Source: Rhizopus sp. PT2906
Lineage: Eukaryota > Mucoromycota > Mucoromycetes > Mucorales > Rhizopodaceae
Direction: 5' to 3'
Assembly: GCA_025529335.1 (NCBI GenBank)
Contig: JAMYHX010000135.1
Location: forward strand, 1-64,000
Length of the DNA stretch: 64,000 bases
In this document: positions 35,290 through 46,599 of the stretch, piece after piece
Numbering within the stretch: position 1 is the first letter of the stretch
Layout of the letters: each line of letters begins with the position of its first letter
Program-made: the position numbers and the translations under genes
The notes under the pieces: model-generated
What the model was told of the DNA's origin: nothing
The model's database searches: none
Seen by the model: the letters and a program-made list of their open reading frames with translations, nothing else

Positions 35290-36241
35290 TTAAACGATCA
35301 AATGATTATTATTTTGAAAATCTATAAAAGAATGAATAAACATGATTCATAATAATATATTTACAATTACCTGTTGTCATCAGGATGGGTAAATCAGATA
35401 AGGTAGGTGAAGAAGTAATAGAGGACTTGCAACTAAAAGTATCGTCACAGTCACCCTCAGGTGTGTTTGAGATTTGCTCATCGTCATCTTCAAGATCGTC
35501 ATCACTTAAAGACGCCATTTGTAAAAATAAGGTTCTGTTGGCTTTACGTAACTGATCAATTTGGTATTTAAATTCTTGTTCCTTTTGAACGGTTTGTTTG
35601 ACTATTATATAGATAGACGTTTGTACATGTTTTGTATTTATAAAAAGAGATGTAATTACCATATTCAAGTGTACGCTCAATGATTGTTCCTTTTGAAGGA
35701 CGACGATCATGTTGAAGGTTGGGCAAAGAAAGAGCAAGTTGCTGAAATTTGGTGTTCAGAACCTCACGTCGTTGACGTTCAATGGCATTGTGTTCAGCTC
35801 TCTTTTGAGCTTTTTCTGCCATGTTTGGGCTCTCTTCCAAACCAAATGGGGGAGAAGAGATATAACTTTATTTAAGGTTAATTAATACGCATTTAATAAT
35901 CCAAGTTTCTTTTATTATGACTTACTGTTGTTGAGGATAATAATAATAATCATGGATGTATGCAGGCTGCTGTTGTGGCTGCTGCTGCTGTTGTTGTTGT
36001 TGTTGATGATGATGATGATGATAATAGAGCACTAAAGTATATACATAAATATCAATGTATATTGTATATTGTCATTCTTACTTTGTTGATGCATCAAAGC
36101 TCTTTGTTGCTGTAAGGCGGCTTGATGTTGAACTTGACGAAGCCTTTCAAGTTCCTTTTGTTGATAATGATTGATCCATTCATCATTGGCTAACGAAGGA
36201 TGATCAAATGATGAATGATAAACAGATTGAATAGAATTCAT
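35290..36241 (-). CDS. Basic helix-loop-helix transcription factor (Max-like)
   Basis: Exons 36241-36082, 36031-35926, 35865-35660, 35601-35371 and 35321-35290 give 244 aa. The N-terminal half is Gln/His-rich (HHHHHQQQQQQQQQP). The bHLH begins at QKRAEHNAIERQRREVLNTK, with His, Glu and Arg at the positions that read a CACGTG E-box, followed by FQQLALSLPNLQHDRRPSKG and IIERTLEYVKQT. A leucine-spaced helix with QIDQLRKANRTLFLQMASL then suggests a zipper. The C-terminus is acidic and Ser/Thr-rich. The acceptor of exon 3 (AAATAAAG|TTATATC) was chosen because it alone keeps the frame into the bHLH. The last exon is short (32 nt). Targets are unknown. Confidence 0.85.
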
Positions 36242-39200
36242 TTATCGAAAGAAAAAGAAAAAAAAAAAGTAAAGAAAAATAAAAGAAAAAAAAAAAGATT
36301 GCGTTTATAAAGAAGAGAGAGAAAAAAAAAAAGTAAAAAGTAGCGCACAGATGATGGATATTAAATATGGTCTGATGTGTCCAATCATATTAAATATTTT
36401 TGGAAAGAAAGAAAGAAGGCAAGAAGCGACGGTTTAAACTTGTATTTTGTAATAAATCGGTTTAACTTGTAAAGTGATTCCTAAAGGAAGGGAGGGTCGT
36501 ACAGGTTGTCAATATGATTGGATAAACTAGCCGTTGACACAAACACACAGACACGGAAGGGGGGTGATTCTTTATTTTAAACCTTTATCATTCATGGGTG
36601 CACGAGCCTCAGTCATCCGTGTCTATGAAGTCTAGACGATAAACAAAAATGTAATTTGATCAAAGTTACACACTGAGACAAGTGATGAAATGTCTGTGTT
36701 GTAATACTAAAATAGATTTATCTTTCTTTTTCATATGACTGCTCGCATGCAGCCTTCAACTTGTTTTTCAATTAAAGAAGGTATAACACAGCTGAGAAAT
36801 AGAAAGACATCATGCACGGAACCCATTCCGTCTGTGCTATTACTCGGCTTATATCCATATAGGAAACATTCTGCCTTCGGGGTTACGCCGATCTTGTAAA
36901 ATGAACAAGAAGCAGGGTATCAGCCCATTTTTGCTTACTTTTTAGAGTATATAAATTCACCGCACAGACAAGTGGTTGCTCATCAGGGGTGTCCATATTC
37001 TGTCGTACATGAACACACGATAGTTATCCGATTATATCCTTTTTTTTCTTTCTGTATATACATCCCTTTTATAATATCCACGTTGTATCTCCCCGCTTAT
37101 TTTTCATCCATGTGTCGGTCTCTGAAGGGGGACTTGTACCTTTATGGACATCACGTGGAAATGTTCATTACTCCCCCTTGAAAATTGAGGTACGCCTGCA
37201 CTTTTTTGCTGCAAGACTTTAAGACGCTTTATGTGGTACATTTTTTCAGAACAGGCGTAAGTGTGAGCCCTGAATCCGGCTCTGGATCTTGAACGCCCAG
37301 TTTATCACAGTAAAATATTCCCTTTCCGTGGCTACTTTGCTGCAGATAGGCAAAGAAAACCTGCTGAAGGATGAGGCACTTTGAGTACCAAATACATCAA
37401 GACGACAAAGAAATCAGTAATATAATATAATTTATAAGCGGAAGAAAGGGAAATGTATCAGAGAGGGGCCGATAATCACTTGTAGAGCTCTGTTTCTGAG
37501 GTGTAAAGGATGCAATCTCAATAAAAATGGGTGGCTTCAGCGATAATTCTACAGATATAAAAACATCATACCATTCATATTCACTATTAACAGTTCTTTA
37601 TCTTTTACTAAATTAACTGCTAAAGACACACTGTACGCAGAGATTTGACTATTAGTCATCGGCTAAGCCGGAGTGTTTACGCTGTCGGGATGGCATACAA
37701 CATTCTGATGTAACCTTAAAAAAAAAACTAGCAGCCAGACTTACTATTTTACTAACCAAGAAGCAAATTGTTGATCATGACTGCAAATTTGAAGTCTTGT
37801 TTTTGTTTTCAACTTTATATGACAAGAAGTTTAACCACACGGGCTTGGCCTTGTAAGACATTCAATATCCAAATAAACAGTGATCAACACGTTTTTTACA
37901 GACTAGGTTGACTGTCATGTGATCCACGTGTCAGTATTTTTTCGCAGCCTTGTTGCTTATTTTTCTCAAGCACTACAGCAAGAACTTTAAATCTGCATAC
38001 GGTTAAGTTATCAGGATGGCGTATAATGAGAAAACTTGCAAACAAAGCATCTTTTTTTTTTTCAATCTGAAAAATATGGCAAATAGACACTCCGAATGTT
38101 CCTGTGTGCCCTAGAATAAAGGGCAATTGATAATGACCATTGCTATCTGATGACACAAACATATCTGAAGAGACCCCATTTGATTCGGAGAAAGTCTTTA
38201 CAGGTACGCAACATTTGCACAACCACTGAATGTTTTACTCGGCCAATCTTCAAACATGTGGAGGGAAGCTTGCACCCACGTTCGCTTTACTGTTGTTGCA
38301 CCAAACCTCATTTACACTTGTAAAACTGTTCTCTTACTAACATATCCGTATGTAAAGACCCTGTGAGTAAATGTTTCTTTGCAACACTAATTGTATGTTT
38401 TCTCTGAAAGGTTAACATTTAAATTTGAACTACTGGTCCAAATAAGGTTCAACCACAGAAAAAGGTCTGGGAAGGTATTTGATTGGCTCATTTAACCTAT
38501 TTTGGATTCTGCTGCTTGCTAAATATTCTTCCTTTTCAACTGCTTGGTAAATCTGTTATTTTAGACCCTAACTTGTACGAGGCAGGCACAAAATAACACT
38601 GGTTGCTCTGAGTTTCGACCGGTTTAACAACGGATATTGTTGAAGAGTTGAGAATAAACTAAAGGGAAAAGAAAAATCATCTCAGGAACACACACACGCT
38701 GAATGCCATCGTTATCATTATATAGCTAATATTGACCACCATGGCTGACAGTAGAAACATACAAAGAGAACAACTACTTTATTAAACACCAGCAAATGTA
38801 TTCTGATAATTATCAGTCCCGCAATTAGAAGAAGGTCTTCAGGTTCGGAATTTACTTTTTATTATTCTGCTGTATTCCGGATAATAGCCCATTGCCATTT
38901 TCCCCTATATAAAATAAACTAACCTGTGATTCTGCGTCTTTATTCTATTTTTAGCTACTTCTTCTTTCTTTAAAAAGGAAACCTTTTTTTACATTTGATT
39001 TACTCCTAAAAAAAAGTTCATGGTAACATGAATCATAATAAACTGGATTGAAGGAAAGAAAGGAAAAAAAAAGACTAGAGAGTAAAATGATAAATTGTCA
39101 AAGAGAAAGCAGCAGAATGTTTGTTTATTTCTATTATCTCCTAAACTGCCCTTTGTTCAATTCGAGAGTTACGTTACAGCAGGTGTACTAAAGTGACGGA

Positions 39201-39996
39201 AATCAAATGATGTACTTTTTGACTGTCTGTGCCAATTAGTACAACGTCCATATTAACCAACTACCATTTATATATCATACAGGGTTTTTATTTACTTGCA
39301 TGATAAAGAAAATAAGCTGTCTGGAACTTCAGGCACGTTCGAATGACGTCATAGAATCAAATAAGCTTTTTATTTGTGTTTCTAGTCGATTCTCTCACAA
39401 AATTCGTAAACGATGTGATTTAAACTGTACATACTTTGCATAGGCTCTTTTGGAGAATACAGGAAATAGCCCTCATAAGATATTATTCTTATATTCATTG
39501 TTCTTTGTATTGGCATTATAAAATAAGCAAGTTTATGCTGGGAAAAAAAGACTATAAGTGATATTCTTGACTATACTCATTATAACAAAGATATGAGGAA
39601 TAGCAAGAGAAGAAAAGGTTGCTTAGGGGCTCCAAGGGGTTAAACATTGGCTGTGTCAAGGAATTGCCTATATTGCTGTAAAGAGCTATATTTTGAAGTA
39701 CCAGAACGTGTAGGCTGCTGCACTGAAGGAACTTGTTAATTATAACTTTCACACTATTTTAAATCCTTTATGTAAGACGAAACCCAAACACTTTGTATAT
39801 TGCTAATAAAGCAAACTGTGAATACGGTATAAATAGAAATACAGTGTATTTTACAAACCATACAAAGAATTGCTAAGTCCGATATACTCAATGCTACAAT
39901 ACATGTGTAAAAGAAATAAGCAGACCACATATGGACCCGGTCCTGCTGCATCCACCGAAATGGTGACATAAGTGATCCAAGGGCCAATCAAAGTGG
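36242..39996. other. 3.7-kb gap, no gene recognised
   Basis: There are poly-purine leaders of the bHLH gene up to about 36350. A minus frame at 38222-37896 (108 codons, FKVLAVVLEKNKQQGCEKIL) looks like a fragment of an unidentified repeated Mucorales protein but has no supported start or domain. The 39.5-39.99 kb segment is the 3' flank of the Fanzor gene, where a guide RNA could be encoded. I see no obvious terminal repeats. Confidence 0.4.
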
Positions 39997-42930
39997 CTAT
40001 TCGGTGGCGCCCTCACCACCAAAGGCTCCTCCTCTTGTCAAAGACGGATATCTTGACAAAATTTTGTGTCCTGCTTCAATATATGAGACCATGATTGAGC
40101 GAATATTAATGGCTGCATTGATATCTCTCTGCCAGGCCTGTTATTATTCTCGTTAAGGCTACTTTCGCTTGTTTTATGGATAAGTACTTACAATATCTTG
40201 GCCATTACCAGCTGGACACAGTTTACATTGTTTCAACTGGTAAATGGCAGGTGGGAAATCTATAGACATAGCTCAACACCAAGTAAACTTGATTCCATAT
40301 GTTATACGACTTACTGCCTGGCATTCTTTCTGAGCACTGTGATGTTCTACAGATGACATAGCGGTCATCGTCCAAGCAGTACATTGCAGCATTCTTTTGT
40401 CCTTTTAGTCGTAATCTTCGTTTTCTTTTGGAACATAAAGAGACTCCATATCAACAATCATAATTTAATCATATCAATTGCATATCTATGATTACACACT
40501 AGTGTCTGTGCTTCGTATTTCTGATCCAACTTCCTGTAGCATTTGCAACAAGTAATACTTGTTCGAAATTCATCGACAGGGATAACAATTGCTTTTTTTG
40601 CTAGTGCCCTTTGTGTTCTCTGTGTGTAAACGAGAACATTAGTACGTACGATTAGTTAAAGGTTCCATATCAGTATACCTTTACTAGTATAGGCGTATAC
40701 CTCTTCTTCATTCCTGGTAAGCTTGCATCACCATACGCAATCACTGTTCTCCTGCCATCATCAGCCGGATTTGCTTGATTGCTCTTATCAAAGACCCTTC
40801 TTGCTTTCTGTCTTTTTTGGGTGCTTGTATTATGCGCCAACGCACAAGGGGCTCCAGGAGAGGTTTCCGCCAGCACAAGTTGGCACATGTAATCGTCTGT
40901 AATTTGCCGATTACTATATAAATATCCTTTGGTTTCACGATGTCTGTATCCCTTCATAAAGCAAAGTATCCTATACATTGTAAGAGTTAAGTATGATAAT
41001 AATGATTATACAGCTACTTACTTTTTGCGATTTTTCGAAAGAACTTGCAAATAGTTTAAGATAGTGTTGCTGTCCCCGCTGTCTAAACTAGGTATTTCAT
41101 CGTATACTGCCTGCATCCCAGCAATCTCTCTATTCTTTAATTCTACTTGCTTTGGCCAGCCAAAGCTCGAGCGCGCCCTAAAGAGACATCAATATACTAT
41201 TGCAAAAGCAAATATATACTTGTACTCGTTGTTTGCAAATTTCATTGATCTTTCCTTCACTGTTTTTTTATTGTTAACATCTTCTGATGAATCATCTGTT
41301 ATAACGAAGATGTCACGAAGCCCTATATGCGACATAAGTACTTCCATGAGTTCCCTCGCGTAATGTCCATACCTGGATCTATGCCCACTATTCTATCTGT
41401 CATGCTTAACCCCGTGGGTTCTTTTTTTAATAGGTATAACCCTTTGCTCCAATTTGCCAGATTTACTCGTCTCTTTAGCAGATTTATTTCTTTCTCATCC
41501 TGTGGGATGCGCTCTATTATAAAACTCTAATATGTATTTTACACGTATAAGACGTATCTTCCTATTTACCAACAGTTTTTCTTTTAAATAAGGTTGCGAC
41601 CATATGACCATCTGTTTTCCAGCCATATTCGAGCTCGATCTTCGCATTGTTACATTCTATCGCACAAAAATAAAGTTTAAAGGGCTTGTCATTATTCAAA
41701 GGATATCTTAAGCATACCTTCATTGGGCTTACGACACTTTCTTTGCACATGTTTAATGTTAAACAAAGTTTGCCAAAGCTCGTCTTGCCACATAATGCTC
41801 CTGTAGCCGTCTTTGAAGTTCGTCGGTCCAATTAAGGCTGTTTCTCTCTACAAGCATCACTGTTAGTAAACATATAATTGATGTACAAATAATGCTTACT
41901 CTATTGGTCTCAAAGCTATATTCTTCCGTTAAGTATTGAGCCGGAATTTTGAGATTGCTTTTGTGTGCTTGTTCTAATAAGCCATATATACAGTCACTCC
42001 CACTGAGCGGCGCAAAAACTACCGGTGATTAAGAGCATTAATAGGTTTATCCACACTCAGTTACGACTTACCGATTCCATGACTGGGTCTTGGTAGAGTG
42101 CTCCAGGTTTTGATGTTATATTGAGCTGCTTCTTTTAACAATTGTGAGCTCAAGCACAGCAGCTTGTAGCTATTATTCTTTGCATGGTCATAGTCAGAGA
42201 TTTTTTCGTATTTTTCTTTATAAAAAATATCGATATATATCCCAAGAATATTTCTAAATAATCCATTCAAGTTAGTCAAGTGTGAAAATCCAACACTTGC
42301 AATGAACATACTTGTAATATTGTTCAAAACTGCCTATTTGGATATCCAAATCTTCAAATTTCTTATATTGCATTACGCCATCTGCTGCTTTATTAGCTAG
42401 TGTATTGAAGTAAGTTGACATAAAGATATAGCAGGTAAAAAAAAGTTATGCATTAGCTTACCAATGGACCTTTCGTTATACGTACTGTTTTGCTCTTCCT
42501 TTGCATTCCTCAGAAAACCCAACAAAGTTCTATACAGATATAATCTTACGTTACTTGTTAGGTGTATAGAAATATCTATATAATATAATAAGATTATATA
42601 ATAAAATAAAGCAATTATTTATATATACTTTGAATTATTGTGTCTGTGTAGTTGCTGGCAAGCGCTATGTGCATACGATCTAAAACAGGAATCTCGTAAA
42701 GGTACTTTGTCGTAGAGTGGTCAGCAGGCTACGCTAAATCTAGCTTTTGGCACTTACCTGACGTTAGAGGGCACTTTCTGGTCACATTGAATTTTTCGTA
42801 GCATTCATCAATGACGTTAAATAAAAGAAGAAAAAAGCAATTCAATATCTTTGACAATAGTATTTGTGCTATTATTGTTAGATGTAAAGTCTAAATTACT
42901 GATATGTAAAAGTAGTAACAATAATTGCAT
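39997..42930 (-). CDS. Fanzor (eukaryotic TnpB homologue) nuclease gene, nearly intact
   Basis: Fanzor proteins are RNA-guided DNA endonucleases related to TnpB/Cas12. I traced 16 exons (42930-42758, 42679-42629, 42575-42462, 42396-42312, 42253-42072, 42018-41900, 41847-41718, 41656-41570, 41513-41373, 41322-41220, 41177-41022, 40970-40679, 40619-40498, 40424-40315, 40259-40192, 40137-39997), about 690 aa. RuvC-I is intact across an intron: TDRIVGIDPGLRDIFV. The RuvC-II region has VIAYGDASLPGMKKRY and VIPVDEFRTSITCCKC, the latter with the alternative Glu reported for Fanzors. Zinc-ribbon Cys pairs are CCKC and CKLC. RuvC-III is AWQRDINAAINI. All exons downstream of exon 1 join without a stop. 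Exon 1 carries one extra nucleotide (see findings). The N-terminal domain (exons 1-6) is divergent. It sits next to a broken MULE transposase. Confidence 0.85.
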
Positions 42931-43259
42931 TTTGACGACAAATCAAAGGGTTTTCCTTTGCTATACCAGAAACAACGACGATCTCATAGCACTTTGTTTA
43001 TATTAACTCATGATAACCATTATGTAGGCTTTGTTATCTCTTTCACTCCTTTTTTTTTTTTTACTGCCATTCAAGTAACTTTGGATACCTTATTGTTGTC
43101 TTTAGTGGAGAATTAAAAACGATGAAACGAGAAGTTTGATAAAACTAACTTTAAGCATGAACGAATCATCATCGTCGATATCACTAAATATTGTAGTTTG
43201 CTTTTAATACCCTTATCCATATTTGGACAAACTATTTACAAAGAAAGAGGAACAAAAGT

Positions 43260-43640
43260 CTGGATCGCTTAGTCTTGGTTGATTATGTTCATACCGATTT
43301 TATGCACAATATCGCAAAGATGGCTGCTAACATCGGACGTATGAGCTCAGAGACTAGAGAAGCAAGAAAGAGAATGGTTGCAGCAGAAGAGATCAATGAG
43401 CTGTCATTAGAAGATACGGTGCAGAAAGTGCATATTGATGAAGAAGTCTGTTATATTGTCAAGTCTTTCACAACGCAAGCTGTATACGATATATCAATTG
43501 AACAAGGAATGAAGACTGCATGCAATTGTATAGACTTTTAACGAAATAGGCGTGCCTGTAAGCATATGTATTTGGTTTATCGCTTCGATATCGCATTTTC
43601 TTCCACGTCGCTCATGTCAATTGTAATCTTTTCAAGACAG
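43260..43640 (+). pseudogene. MULE transposase C-terminal (SWIM zinc finger) fragment
   Basis: The plus strand reads LVDYVHTDFMHNIAKMAANI, a helical stretch with RMSSETREARKRMVAAEEIN, then CYIVKSFTTQAVYDISI and CNCIDF, stop, RNRRACKHMYLVYRFD. The CxC...CxH pattern is the SWIM zinc finger at the end of Mutator-like transposases. A TAA lies inside the finger, so it is dead. Its orientation is opposite to the transposase core at 43.63-44.58 kb. Confidence 0.7.
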
Positions 43641-44581
43641 AGACTGGCAGAATGTTTTAAATGGTAGAACCAACGACTTAAAGGCAAGAAAAGATCTATT
43701 AGTAGTGAAGAGGAAAGGAACAGGAGAGCCAGTTCCAGTTTCTGCATGTCTGATCACCAAAGTATATAACAGGCCATCTTTAAATGCAGCTGTATTATGT
43801 GTTGCATCCAAAGAAAAATCCTTCGTTTCGGCTAAAAGGGATGCTTGCCAAGCTGAGCAGAATCCAAAGGTGAACGAACTGTCGTAGTCATTGTCGATGA
43901 ATACATTGTAATTCTTTGTTTCCAGATGGTTTAACCAGTGTTTGACAGATGTTTTCTGATCATCATGCCTCTTGTAAGCTCTTTCAAATACTTTTCTGAA
44001 GATGTTGTACACATCTTCACTATGGATAAAGTTATCCCTGTGAGGAATGCTTGTTGAAGCTTCATTGTGAGAGCGAAATGCTCTATGCATCGCAAAACGT
44101 ACGCTTCTAGTATTATATCCTTCTTGCAGTCGCTGAAGAATGGCTTATTTGACATCTGCAGACATAGAAAGGTACTGAAGATCCTCTGCAGAGCCGAGAA
44201 CGTGACAGTGGTTACCATCTACCGTGATAACCACTTCCTCAGGGTTGCTGAAATAGCAAGTTGCTATCAAACGACCCTTGCATCTGACTTTCTTACTTTT
44301 TTTTTTTGCAAGGTTCTTTGAATGGCCATAGCGCGTCGCTTGCTTCCAGCACGATGGCATTCATAGAGACTTCTCCAAAGATAGCCTGCACGTGGTCTAC
44401 CTCTAACTCCATTCGGCTCTTGATCCGTGATGTTATTTCTAGTTGTATTCTTAATAATCCACTAGACACTATACTTAACAACATGGCTCTCAATAACTTT
44501 TTTGTACTGTGCGATATCCGTAACTTGAAGCTCGGGCACAGGACTGTAAGTAGCAATGTTAATTTCAGTTGCAGAGTTCAT
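43632..44581 (-). pseudogene. MULE transposase N-terminal and catalytic-core fragment
   Basis: The minus strand holds an N-terminal FAR1/FLYWCH-like part (YECHRAGSKRRAMAI; KKVRCKGRLIATCYF; ITVDGNHCHVLGSAEDLQYL) and the start of the DDE core (FCSAWQASLLAETKDFSLDA followed by THNTAAFKDGLLYTLV), with the first catalytic Asp in SLDATHNT. Disruptions are an in-frame TAG near codon 40, a frame change at a poly-A/T run (44300) and a TAA before AILQRLQEGYN. The element ends abruptly near 43640, where the oppositely oriented SWIM part begins. This is a Mutator-like relic. Confidence 0.75.
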
Positions 44582-45446
44582 TTTTAAAAAGGCAGAAATA
44601 GAGAGGATAGTAGAGCTATAAAATAAGAAGCAATGGTGTGTTTATTGTATTAATATTTGTTTTAAAGGAACAAGATGTCGGTGACTAACAATTCAGATTA
44701 TTGAAAAGAAATGATATAGTTCGAAAAAGGAGCACACTATTTACTTTAAAAAAAGGAAACACAAAGTTTAAAGAAAAGCTGCCACAAAAGCAGTATTTTT
44801 CGTTGATGCGTTCTGCTTGATGATGCCATCCACTACACACACCCCACTGGCCCATGTATAGCATGGCAACACAGTTAAACTTTATACAATTTCCCAGAAA
44901 AGGGTTTAGCAATTATCTGATGAAAAAGATGAAATGGAAGGAATAGCTCATTATTTTATTCATCATTAGCTTAAAAAGGTAGTAGTGTATGTGCAAATAC
45001 AAGAGTTGTTGGAGCAAAAAGGATGAATAAGTAGTTATAGAAAGTTATTTTAAACTTACCATGTTTGTATTTATTGTTTAAGGAACAAGCGTTGTTTTGG
45101 TCACTTATTAGGTACAAAGAAATACCTCCCCCCTCTTCGAGCTCACATTATGGTCTATTTTAAGGAGGTAAAGCAGTCATATCATTTCCTGATTAATTTG
45201 CTTAGCACGCTGTTGCACTGCTTTGTTTACTATTTACAAACTGTTGATCAAAACAAATAATGCATTAAAAAAAAACAATTTATTATCAAAGAAAAAAGTT
45301 TCCTTAGCACATAATATATACAACAGTTTCCTTTTTCTTTAAGCGGTGCGTTCAAAAGCTAGTCTTGTACGCTAAAATGATGTGTTTTTATATACAAGAA
45401 AAGGAAGCAAACCAGTTGTCCAATATCATTATTAAATAATAAAACT
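44582..45446. other. Intergenic region, no gene seen
   Basis: AT-rich sequence between the MULE relic and the zinc-finger gene's 3' end. No domain is recognised in the short frames. Confidence 0.5.
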
Positions 45447-46103
45447 TTAGCAGTCCTTGCTTCTCTTGCGGTGAGTTCGAATATGCTGATTCAAATTATC
45501 AGAGCGAGCAAATCGTTTTTGACAGGTATCATAGGGACAAACATAGGGCTTCTCCTTGGTGTGAATAGATCGAATGTGACGCTTGACATGTTCTTGACGA
45601 CCAAATACTTTACCACAACCCTTGTATTCGCATGCAAATACTTTGTCTGTTGGGTTTGCTGTGACCTTGCTAGGGCAGCTTCCGCGACGACGGCCTCGCT
45701 TTTCGACCTTGGCTTTTCTCATTTTGGCACTCTTGATGGATATATCAGATAAGGGTGATCCAGGAATCAACATATCCTCTTCAGGAACAATGACGGGGGA
45801 TGAACCAGCAGAAGAACCAAAGTAATCGTTTCCTTCGGTCATCGTTTGTTCAGAGCAAGGTGAGATCATTGAGTATGGAGCAAATGGGTCATAGACTGAG
45901 TATACTGGCTTCACAGGTTCATTAGTAGAAGGTAAGTGGTTGAGCAAGGTAGGATGATATTGTTGGTTGATATAAAGATTCTTTTGAAAGGAATCATGAT
46001 TCATGTTGTTATAATAGCCATAGTACTGATTATTATTGTTTGGAGCACTAAGCCATGAAAAAGAAGGTTGATAGGTATATGTGGAGGTATAGTTTGAAAA
46101 CAT
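45447..46103 (-). CDS. C2H2 zinc-finger transcription factor, Msn2/Seb1-like
   Basis: A single exon of 218 aa. The N-terminal ~145 residues are Tyr/Asn/Pro/Ser-rich and lack a known fold. A basic stretch (AKMRKAKVEKRGRRRG) precedes two C-terminal C2H2 fingers: FACEYKGCGKVFGRQEHVKR (H-x4-H) and YVCPYDTCQKRFARSDNLNQ with the C-terminal HIRTH. The finger pair matches Msn2/Msn4/Seb1 factors, which bind the stress element CCCCT/AGGGG. Residues at the recognition helices (RQEHVKR; RSDNLNQ) agree with that class. Three CCCCT cores lie in the upstream 450 bp, so self-regulation is possible. The start is the ATG at 46103. Confidence 0.88.
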   Translation of the reverse strand: MFSNYTSTYTYQPSFSWLSAPNNNNQYYGYYNNMNHDSFQKNLYINQQYHPTLLNHLPSTNEPVKPVYSVYDPFAPYSMISPCSEQTMTEGNDYFGSSAGSSPVIVPEEDMLIPGSPLSDISIKSAKMRKAKVEKRGRRRGSCPSKVTANPTDKVFACEYKGCGKVFGRQEHVKRHIRSIHTKEKPYVCPYDTCQKRFARSDNLNQHIRTHRKRSKDC

Positions 46104-46599
46104 GGTAAAAGAATGATGAATGGAAGAAAGGTGGACAAAAAGAGGTAGCTTTTATATGCAAAAAAAGAAGTTGATTTCTTTGTTGGATTTTAAATTTCAA
46201 TAACCGCAACGTTTATTTATTTATATTTCGGAAGAGAAAAGCATTTGGCTGGCTTAAATTCATTATTCCAACCTACAAGAAGGGTCTGGTTATACAATTC
46301 GACCAATTAGAGAATAATTGATCGACAGCTTTGACATGATTTTTTCCTTGATAAGCCCCTATTGACACTATTAAGGTTCATAAAATACAAACTTTATTGA
46401 CGTAGCGATCTATTTTTCTATCGTCACCATAGAAATACCCCCCCTTTTTTTACCCTACAGTCAGAATTCTTTATTTGATCAATAAAAAAATAAACTATGC
46501 AAAAGCCAATCGCATGCGTAATACAAAGATAAGCACGAGCCCCCCTCATTTCTTTATTATTATTCTCATAAAAAAAGTACCATAATTAAAAACGTGAAT
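46104..46599. promoter_or_regulatory. Upstream region with CCCCT stress-element cores
   Basis: CCCCT occurs at 46356-46360, 46441-46445 and 46542-46546, upstream of the minus-strand Msn2-like gene and in the 3' flank of the LMBD1-like gene. CCCCT is the core bound by Msn2-type fingers in yeast. Function here is inference only. Confidence 0.3.

Noticed and set aside
41562..41831. 89-codon single-frame protein upstream in the Fanzor locus
   Set aside because: It is a mixed frame that runs through an intron; the spliced exons use another frame for the first part and give family-like sequence.
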